Part shown: in pieces, positions 29,358 to 34,259 of the stretch | Numbering within the stretch: position 1 is the first letter of the stretch | Layout of the letters: each line of letters begins with the position of its first letter | NCBI GenBank assembly: GCA_900553135.1 | Contig: USCO01000009.1 | Location: 1-34,259, forward strand | Direction of reading: 5' to 3' | DNA from: an uncultured Eubacteriales bacterium | GTDB taxonomy: Bacteria; Bacillota; Clostridia; Oscillospirales; Oscillospiraceae | Length of the DNA stretch: 34,259 nt | Made by a program: the position numbers and the translations under genes | Notes under the pieces: model-generated | The model's input: the letters and a program-made list of their open reading frames with translations, nothing else | Databases searched by the model: none | What the model was told of the DNA's origin: nothing

Positions 29358-31157
29358 ATGTCCGAAGAAGTCAAGAATGAATTCAGCTTTGAGAATCCCG
29401 AGTACCGCAAGACCTATTGGCACACCTGCTCCCACGTGCTGGCTCAGGCCATGAAGCGGCTGCACCCCGAGGTGAAGCTGGCCATCGGCCCCAGCATTGA
29501 GAACGGGTTCTACTACGATTTTGACACCCCCCGCCCCTTCACTCCCGAGGATCTGGCTGCCCTCGAGGCCGAGATGCGCAAGATCTGCAAGGAGAAGCTG
29601 AAGCTGGAGCGCTTCGAGCTGCCCCGTGAGGAGGCCATCAAGTTCATGGAGGAGAAGGAGGAGCCCTACAAGGTGGAGCTCATTCAGGACCTGCCTGAGG
29701 ATGCCGTCATCTCCTTCTACAAGCAGGGCGACTTCACCGACCTGTGCGCCGGTCCCCACCTGGACTCCACCGGCCGCATCAAGGGCAACGCCATCAAGCT
29801 CACCAGCGCCACCGGCGCCTACTGGCGCGGCGACTCCAGCCGCAAGATGCTCCAGCGCATCTACGGCGTGGCCTTCCCCAAGAAGGATGAGCTGGACGAG
29901 TACCTGGCCAAGCAGGCCGAGGCCCTGAAGCGCGACCACAACAAGCTGGGCCGCGAGCTGGAGTACTTCACCACCGTGGACGTCATCGGCCAGGGCCTGC
30001 CCGTGCTGCTGCCCAAGGGCGCCCGTGTGGTCCAGCTGCTGCAGCGCTGGATCGAGGACACCGAGCAGAAGCGGGGCTACCTGCTGACCAAGACCCCCCT
30101 CATGGCCAAGCGGGAGCTGTACAAGATCTCCGGCCACTGGGACCACTATCTGGACGGCATGTTCATCCTGGGCGATCCCCACGACGAGACCAAGGAGTGC
30201 TTTGCCCTGCGTCCCATGACCTGCCCCTTCCAGTATCAGGTCTACCTGAACCGCCAGCGCTCCTACCGTGAGCTGCCCATGCGTCTGGGCGAGACCTCTA
30301 CCCTGTTCCGCAACGAGGACTCCGGCGAGATGCACGGCCTGATCCGTGTGCGTCAGTTCACCATCTCTGAGGGCCACCTGATCCTCCGCCCCGACCAGCT
30401 GGAGGAGGAGTTCAAGGGCTGCCTGGATCTGGCCAAGTACTGCCTGGATACCCTGGGCCTGCTGGACAAGTGCACCTTCCGGTTCTCCCAGTGGGACCCC
30501 GCCAACCCCAACAACAAGTACGAGGGCACCGCCGAGCAGTGGGAGGAGGCCCAGCGGGTCATGGCCCAGATCCTGAAAGACCTGGACGTGGAGTACTCCG
30601 TGGGCATCGACGAGGCCGCCTTCTACGGCCCCAAGCTGGACATCCAGTATAAGAACGTCTACGGCAAGGAGGACACCCTGGTCACCATCCAGATCGACAT
30701 GCTCCTGGCTGAGAAGTTCGGCATGTACTATATCGACGAAAACGGCGAGAAGAAGCTGCCCTATATCATCCACCGCACCTCCATGGGCTGCTACGAGCGC
30801 ACCCTGGCCTACCTCATCGAGGAGTACGCCGGCGCGCTGCCCACCTGGATGGCTCCCGAGCAGGTGCGCTTCCTGCCCGTCACCGACCGTGCCGGGGATT
30901 ACTGCGCCCAGCTGGCCGAGAAGCTCTCCGACCAGGGCTTCCGGGTGGAAGTGGACTACCGCAACGAGAAGATCGGCAAGAAGATCCGCGAGGCCACCAT
31001 GGAGAAGGTCCCCTACATGCTGGTGGTGGGCGACCGGGATATGGAGAACAACACCGTCTCTGTCCGCCGCCGCTCCGGCGAGGACCTGGGCGCCATGTCC
31101 CTGGAGGAGTTCTCTGCCCTCATCGGCAAGGCCGTGGCCGAGAAGAGCCGCGACTGA
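29358..31157 (+). CDS. thrS: Threonyl-tRNA synthetase lacking the TGS domain
   Basis: A 599-residue class II synthetase that charges tRNA-Thr. The usual N-terminal TGS domain (about 60 residues) is absent: the protein opens with a short linker and the editing domain (HTCSHVLAQAMKRLHPEVKLAIG with its HxxxH; DLCAGPHLDSTGRIK with the editing Cys). The catalytic core shows RPMTCPFQYQVY, motif 2 FRNEDSGEMHGLIRVRQFT and motif 3 HRTSMGCYERTLAYLIEEY; the anticodon domain ends the protein (PVTDRAGDYCAQLAEKLSDQG). The start ATG follows AAGGAGGAAC. Expression is under the T-box leader. TGS-less forms are known in some Firmicutes. A strong terminator follows. Confidence 0.96.
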   Translation: MSEEVKNEFSFENPEYRKTYWHTCSHVLAQAMKRLHPEVKLAIGPSIENGFYYDFDTPRPFTPEDLAALEAEMRKICKEKLKLERFELPREEAIKFMEEKEEPYKVELIQDLPEDAVISFYKQGDFTDLCAGPHLDSTGRIKGNAIKLTSATGAYWRGDSSRKMLQRIYGVAFPKKDELDEYLAKQAEALKRDHNKLGRELEYFTTVDVIGQGLPVLLPKGARVVQLLQRWIEDTEQKRGYLLTKTPLMAKRELYKISGHWDHYLDGMFILGDPHDETKECFALRPMTCPFQYQVYLNRQRSYRELPMRLGETSTLFRNEDSGEMHGLIRVRQFTISEGHLILRPDQLEEEFKGCLDLAKYCLDTLGLLDKCTFRFSQWDPANPNNKYEGTAEQWEEAQRVMAQILKDLDVEYSVGIDEAAFYGPKLDIQYKNVYGKEDTLVTIQIDMLLAEKFGMYYIDENGEKKLPYIIHRTSMGCYERTLAYLIEEYAGALPTWMAPEQVRFLPVTDRAGDYCAQLAEKLSDQGFRVEVDYRNEKIGKKIREATMEKVPYMLVVGDRDMENNTVSVRRRSGEDLGAMSLEEFSALIGKAVAEKSRD

Positions 31158-31179
31158 GTTTCCCCCTGATCTGGTTCAG

Positions 31180-31216
31180 AGCCGGGGAGCGGAACCACCG
31201 CTCCCCGGCTTTTTTT
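31180..31216 (+). terminator. Intrinsic terminator after thrS
   Basis: Thirteen-base perfect arms AGCCGGGGAGCGG / CCGCTCCCCGGCT with an AACCA loop and seven T. Confidence 0.93.
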
Positions 31217-31237
31217 CCACAGAAAGGAGCGATCCCC

Positions 31238-32212
31238 TTGCAGCAGTTTTCCAGCACCCTGTTCAACCTGGGGTGCTATATCGCGCTGGTGGCCCTGGGC
31301 GCCTTCCTAGGCTCCCGGGCGTTTTTGCGCACCCGGCCCATGCCCTGGCTGGGCCGCCTTCAGACCGCCGCCCTCCTTCTGCTCATCGTCACCCTGGGCG
31401 CCGAGCTGGGGGCCAACGATGAGATCGTGGCCTCTCTGGCCACCATCGGCCTCAACGCCTTTGTCATCACCATCACCTCCATGATAGGCAGCATGCTGGC
31501 CGTCCACGCCCTGCGCCGCTGGTTGCTGAAGCTGGACAAGCAGGCCCGCACCCCCGCCCAGGCGGAGGAGAACGCCGCCCACGGGGGCCAGAGCGCCAAG
31601 GTGGACCACACCCTCACCATCCTCATTGTCATCACCGTTGCCGTGGGCATGCTGGCCGGATACTTTGTGCTGCCCCCCGCCGTCACCGCCCACTGCGGCC
31701 AGGTCATCAACCTGGGACTGTACCTGCTGCTGTTTCTGGTGGGTCTGGACATGGGCCGCCAGGGCAGCATGATTCGGGACATCCGCAGCGCCGGATTCCG
31801 GGTGCTGCTGGTGCCTCTGGCCGTGATCGTGGGCACCTTCGCCATGACCGCCCTGGCCGGGCTGTTCCTCCCCCTGGGGGTGAAAAACAGCGTGGCCGCC
31901 TCGGCGGGCTTTGGCTGGTACTCTCTGGCCCCCACCCTGCTGGCCCCTTACTCTCTGAATGTATCGGCCACCGCCTTCCTCTCCAACATCATGCACGAGC
32001 TGTTCTCCATTGTGGCCGTGCCTATCGTGGCCCAGAAGCTTGGCTACATCGAAGCGGTGGCCCTCCCCGGCGCCACCGCCATGGACACGGTGCTTCCCGT
32101 GGTGGTCAGCGCCACCGACGAGCGCATGACCATCTACTCCTTCGCCTCGGGCATGGTGCTCTCCCTGGCGGTGCCCGTACTGGTTCCCGCCATTGTCTCC
32201 CTGCCCTTTTAA
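31238..32212 (+). CDS. LysO family lysine exporter-like membrane protein
   Basis: A 324-residue protein of the LysO/YbjE family (lysine and thialysine export). It has some eight hydrophobic segments; the last part carries the family block SAGFGWYSLAPTLLAPYSL and SNIMHELFSIVAVPIVA. A polar cytoplasmic loop lies near residues 95-125. The TTG start follows AAAGGAG with good spacing. Only about 20 bases separate it from the thrS terminator, too few for an obvious promoter, so it may rely on read-through. Terminator-like stems follow at 32223-32250 and 32280-32306. Substrate assignment to lysine is by family only. Confidence 0.85.
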   Translation: MQQFSSTLFNLGCYIALVALGAFLGSRAFLRTRPMPWLGRLQTAALLLLIVTLGAELGANDEIVASLATIGLNAFVITITSMIGSMLAVHALRRWLLKLDKQARTPAQAEENAAHGGQSAKVDHTLTILIVITVAVGMLAGYFVLPPAVTAHCGQVINLGLYLLLFLVGLDMGRQGSMIRDIRSAGFRVLLVPLAVIVGTFAMTALAGLFLPLGVKNSVAASAGFGWYSLAPTLLAPYSLNVSATAFLSNIMHELFSIVAVPIVAQKLGYIEAVALPGATAMDTVLPVVVSATDERMTIYSFASGMVLSLAVPVLVPAIVSLPF

Positions 32213-32222
32213 TAGGCCAGGG

Positions 32223-32250
32223 AAACGGCATGGCCAAAGCCATGCCGTTT
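32223..32250. terminator. Hairpin after the LysO gene, probably bidirectional
   Basis: Perfect arms AAACGGCATGGC / GCCATGCCGTTT with a CAAA loop. Only three T follow on each strand, so efficiency is uncertain. It lies between the converging LysO and RsgI-like genes. Confidence 0.65.
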
Positions 32251-32279
32251 CGATTAAAAGCAAGATGATATTCTTACGC

Positions 32280-32306
32280 CCCCCGGTCTTTGGCCGGAGG
32301 TTTTTT
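32280..32306 (+). terminator. Second plus-strand hairpin with T tract
   Basis: CCCCCGG / CCGGAGG stem (one mismatch) followed by TTTTTTATTTATT on the plus strand, placed at the end of the facing anti-sigma gene. Possibly a backup terminator for the LysO transcript. Confidence 0.45.
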
Positions 32307-32308
32307 AT

Positions 32309-33085
32309 TTATTCGTGGCCGCCCTTGCCGTGGCCCGCTCCGTGGTGGCCCCCGGTCTGGCTCTGGCCGTTCTGGGCCCCTTGGCTCTGGCTGTCGCAGC
32401 TGTTCTGTCCGCTGCTGGTCCCGGCGGAGGTCTCCTCCTGCCCCTCCAGCTGGTCCAGAATGGCCTGCAGCTGCCCCATACTCAGTTCCTGGGCCTGTTC
32501 CAGGGTAAAGTCTGGGTCCAGGGCCTGGATGGCCAGGAAGGTCTGGTAGCGGCCTGTGGACATGCCCGCCTGCTGGGCCTGCTGGCTCTCCTGGCCGCTG
32601 CCCCAGCCGCACTGAACGTTGTGGTGCCCCTGGGTGCAGCCCTGCACCTGCTCCATCAACTGCTCCTGGGCCTCCTCCGGGCCGGAGACGGTGACGGACA
32701 CATACTCCTGGGCCATCTCCTGCTGGGCCAGAATGCGCTCCAGGGCCTGCTCACAGGTCAGAGACTCCAGGTCCAGGCTGCGGGCCAGGGCCCAGCCCTG
32801 CTCATTGCAGCCCGACACCCCCACCACCCGGTCAAAGCGGTTCAGGCTCAGCTCCAGGGCCGAGGCCCCGTCCACCTCCACCGCGTACACCGGCTGGTTC
32901 CAGATGAGATAGCCCCCTCCCGTCAGCAGCACCAGAAGGAAACCCGCCGCCGCGGCCGCCAGGGAGCGCCTCATCCGGGCGGGAGAATGGCGCTGGCGGT
33001 GCGCCTGCACATACTGCCGGGCGCTGTCCTTCAGCTCCTCCCCGGCCTGCACCTGGTCAAAGGCCTGCCGAATCTGCTCCTCCAT
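32309..33085 (-). CDS. RsgI-like transmembrane anti-sigma factor
   Basis: A 258-residue protein: a 43-residue cytoplasmic N-terminus (MEEQIRQAFDQVQAGEEL...), one membrane helix (SLAAAAAGFLLVLLTGGGYL, about 44-64), and an extracellular RsgI middle domain (VYAVEVDGASALELSLNRFD then RVVGVSGCNEQGWALARSL and LTCEQALERIL), matching Bacillus/Clostridium RsgI. The tail is Gln/Gly/Ser-rich and ends GHHGAGHGKGGHE, a His-rich stretch. Its start overlaps the sigma gene by 29 bases, and it is the natural inhibitor of that factor. ATG at 33085 follows GGAGGTGAGGAG. The external trigger is unknown; the His-rich end suggests metal contact. Confidence 0.85.
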   Translation of the reverse strand: MEEQIRQAFDQVQAGEELKDSARQYVQAHRQRHSPARMRRSLAAAAAGFLLVLLTGGGYLIWNQPVYAVEVDGASALELSLNRFDRVVGVSGCNEQGWALARSLDLESLTCEQALERILAQQEMAQEYVSVTVSGPEEAQEQLMEQVQGCTQGHHNVQCGWGSGQESQQAQQAGMSTGRYQTFLAIQALDPDFTLEQAQELSMGQLQAILDQLEGQEETSAGTSSGQNSCDSQSQGAQNGQSQTGGHHGAGHGKGGHE

Positions 33086-33560
33086 TCTCCTCACCTCCCA
33101 GGGTCTTTCGCAGCCGCTCCCGGGCCCGGGTCAGCAGCGTGTATACCGTGTTGGGGTTTTTCCCCAGCATCCTTCCGATCTCCGGGGCGGTATACCCCTC
33201 GTAGTAGTGCAGATACACCACCTGGCGGTACTGCTCGGGGAGAGACAGCACCGCCCGCAGCACCTCGCCCGCCTCACCGTAGGGCTCCACAGCCTTGTTC
33301 ACCGCCTCCTCCAGGGGGACGGTATTGCGGCGGAAGAAGCTGCGCAGCAGGTCTTTACAGGCGTTCACCGTCACCCGGATCAGCCAGGCGCGCTGGTGGG
33401 CTTCGCTTTCAAACGCGGCGTCCCGAAGGGCATATTTCAAAAACACATTCTGAAAGATGTCCTCTGTGTCGGCCTCGTTTTTTAAATGTATCATGCAAAG
33501 CCGCCGGACCATGTCGCCGTAAGTCTCAATGGCCCGGTTTACCTCCTGCTCGTCCCGCAT
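33057..33560 (-). CDS. ECF-type RNA polymerase sigma factor
   Basis: A 167-residue group 4 sigma factor with region 2 (YGDMVRRLCMIHLKNEADTEDIFQNVFLKYA; WLIRVTVNACKDLLRSFFRR) and region 4 (LSLPEQYRQVVYLHYYEGYTAPEIGRMLG-type; last part TVYTLLTRARERLRKTLGG). It is complete, unlike the broken sigma gene at 12984. Its end overlaps the RsgI-like anti-sigma gene, the standard co-expressed pair. The ATG follows GGAGAG. A secreted repeat protein gene lies 40 bases upstream on the same strand and may be a target or fellow member of the operon. Its promoter sequence preference cannot be read here. Confidence 0.92.
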   Translation of the reverse strand: MRDEQEVNRAIETYGDMVRRLCMIHLKNEADTEDIFQNVFLKYALRDAAFESEAHQRAWLIRVTVNACKDLLRSFFRRNTVPLEEAVNKAVEPYGEAGEVLRAVLSLPEQYRQVVYLHYYEGYTAPEIGRMLGKNPNTVYTLLTRARERLRKTLGGEENGGADSAGL

Positions 33561-33600
33561 GCCCGCTTCTCTCCGTCCTTATGGTTTCCTTCCTACTCCG

Positions 33601-33939
33601 TCAGCAGCGTCCTCCGTGGTGTCCGCCGGAGCCGTGGTGCTGTCCGCCCCCACAGGTCCCGGCGTTGTCGCACACGCCGTCGCCGTTGGCATCTACATAG
33701 CGGCAGGCGCAGTTGTCACAGACGCCATCGCCGTTGGAATCGGTCCAGCGGCAGTTGTGGTTGTCACACACCCCGTTGCCGTCAGCGTCCACATAGCGGC
33801 AGTAGGAACCGTCGCAGACGCCATTCTGAAGGCAGTCCCGCTGTCCGCCGCGGCACCAGGGGGAGGCCGCCAGGGTGCCCACAGTCCCCAGCGTGAGGGC
33901 CAGCACCAGGGCCGCCCCCGCCATCATCCATCGTTTCAT
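33601..33939 (-). CDS. Secreted Cys-rich protein with three Ca-loop-like 16-residue repeats
   Basis: A 112-residue exported protein. Residues 1-25 are a signal peptide (MKRWMMAGAALVLALTLGTV, then AA-like cleavage). Residues 47-94 are three tandem 16-residue units: CRYVDADGNGVCDNHN, CRWTDSNGDGVCDNCA, CRYVDANGDGVCDNAG. Each holds D-x-[DN]-G-[DN]-G-V-C-D, an EF-hand/dockerin-type calcium loop, plus cysteines that could pair. The tail is His/Gly-rich (GGGQHHGSGGHHGGRC), like the end of the nearby anti-sigma. The ATG follows AAAGGAG. I know of no named family for this exact arrangement. It is probably a metal-binding cell-surface protein; function unknown. Confidence 0.8.
   Translation of the reverse strand: MKRWMMAGAALVLALTLGTVGTLAASPWCRGGQRDCLQNGVCDGSYCRYVDADGNGVCDNHNCRWTDSNGDGVCDNCACRYVDANGDGVCDNAGTCGGGQHHGSGGHHGGRC
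33658..33801 (-). repeat. Three 48-base tandem repeats encoding Ca-loop/Cys units
   Basis: The three 16-residue protein units are encoded by 48-base repeats, with third-base and a few residue differences (YVDADGNG, WTDSNGDG, YVDANGDG), showing duplication with later drift. Confidence 0.8.
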
Positions 33940-34040
33940 ATTTCAAAACTCCTTTCCCTGCTTCCGATTCGGACCCGTTCACCGGGCCTCTAACCAGAAT
34001 ACGATCCAGGGAATCCAATCCATTCAGCCGTTGAAAAAAT

Positions 34041-34075
34041 ATAAGAAAAAGGACATCCTTTCGGATGTCCTTTTT
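34041..34075 (-). terminator. Terminator of the tRNA-Glu/tRNA-Val transcript
   Basis: Thirteen-base arms AAAAAGGACATCC / GGATGTCCTTTTT with a TTTC loop; minus strand continues in T-rich sequence (TTTTTCTTATATTTTTT). Confidence 0.9.
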
Positions 34076-34078
34076 CTT

Positions 34079-34154
34079 TGGTGGAGACAACAGAACTCGA
34101 ATCTGTGACCTTCCGCGTGTGAGGCGGACGCTCTACCGGCTGAGCTATGCCTCC
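34079..34154 (-). tRNA. tRNA-Val (CAC)
   Basis: A 76-base cloverleaf on the minus strand with encoded CCA. Acceptor arms GGAGGCA / TGTCTCC pair with one G-T; the anticodon loop is CTCACAC between CCGC and GCGG, giving CAC, which reads the valine codon GUG. The T loop is TTCGAGT. Confidence 0.95.
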
Positions 34155-34176
34155 ATATGGAAACGGCGAAGAATGG

Positions 34177-34251
34177 TGGTGACCCGGACGGGACTCGAAC
34201 CCGTGTTACCGCCGTGAAAGGGCGGAGTCTTAACCGCTTGACCACCGGGCC
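34177..34251 (-). tRNA. tRNA-Glu (TTC)
   Basis: A 75-base cloverleaf on the minus strand with encoded CCA. Acceptor arms GGCCCGG / CCGGGTC; the anticodon loop is CTTTCAC between CCGCC and GGCGG, giving TTC (UUC), reading GAA/GAG. It lies 22 bases before tRNA-Val, so both are likely cut from one transcript. Confidence 0.95.
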
Positions 34252-34259
34252 GTTTTATA

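Noticed and set aside
29271..30773. Minus-strand frame of 500 codons opposite thrS
   Set aside because: Antisense shadow of thrS, which carries all class II synthetase motifs.
33658..33801. CRISPR-like or minisatellite array from 48-base repeats
   Set aside because: The repeats have no spacers, stay in frame in a signal-peptide protein and encode a clear 16-residue unit.

Overview
The window looks like chromosomal DNA of a GC-rich, spore-forming gut clostridium, most likely of the Oscillospiraceae (Flavonifractor/Lawsonibacter/Dysosmobacter-like). The reasons are the Gram-positive signals (consensus sigma-A promoters, strong AGGAGG ribosome sites, a T-box leader before thrS), sporulation genes (spoIIR and an uninterrupted sigK), an SLH-domain surface protein, TAXI-type TRAP transport and a bilirubin-reductase-like operon. 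The species is inference; no rRNA is present.

Layout. 0-4.2 kb: SLH protein (+), facing a small membrane protein and DNA polymerase I (-). 4.2-5.8 kb: NAD(P)H-dependent FMN oxidoreductase translationally coupled to a pyruvate-kinase-like protein without its C-terminal domain (-). 5.9-8.5 kb: + operon tagA-like glycosyltransferase, tmk, DJ-1 protein, 5-formyl-THF cyclo-ligase. 8.56-8.72 kb: a 53-residue cysteine-rich protein (-). 8.8-11.3 kb: mltG and a U32 tRNA-hydroxylation protein (+). 11.3-12.9 kb: degV and a TetR regulator around one palindromic operator placed between two face-to-face promoters. 12.98-14.2 kb: a broken ECF sigma gene that lost region 2, followed by its putative membrane partner. 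14.2-19.4 kb: - strand run Lrp regulator, aminotransferase, thrH, DUF1015, ispE, hairpin, spoIIR. 19.4-23.3 kb: TAXI binding protein, DUF1850 protein and fused TRAP permease (-). 23.5-24.2 kb: sigK (-). 24.3-26.3 kb: bilQ-bilR-bilS-like operon (-) with a MarR-type operator pair on its promoter. 26.4-27.2 kb: uridine phosphorylase (-). 27.2-28.9 kb: an AT-rich island (XRE regulator, membrane protein, lipoprotein) with base composition unlike the rest. 28.9-31.2 kb: T-box leader and thrS (+). 31.2-32.2 kb: LysO-type exporter (+). 32.3-33.9 kb: secreted Cys/Asp-repeat protein, ECF sigma factor and RsgI-like anti-sigma (-). 34.08-34.25 kb: tRNA-Val(CAC) and tRNA-Glu(TTC) (-).

How genes work together. 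Most genes are housekeeping (replication, folate, isoprenoid, cell wall, tRNA charging, sporulation). The most distinctive module is the bilirubin-reductase-like operon: a short Old-Yellow-Enzyme-type reductase with an HGDR motif (Asp166-Arg167) replacing the usual catalytic HxAHGY segment, a flavodoxin and a MarR repressor whose two operator copies overlap a good sigma-A promoter. Other points of interest are the AT-rich regulator/membrane/lipoprotein island with three copies of an operator-like motif, the DegV/TetR switch, an expanded GC-rich segment inside the thrS T-box leader, the sigma gene with an out-of-frame deletion, and the Ca-loop/Cys repeat protein linked to an ECF sigma/anti-sigma pair. 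All functions are read from sequence motifs and family memory; no database search was run.
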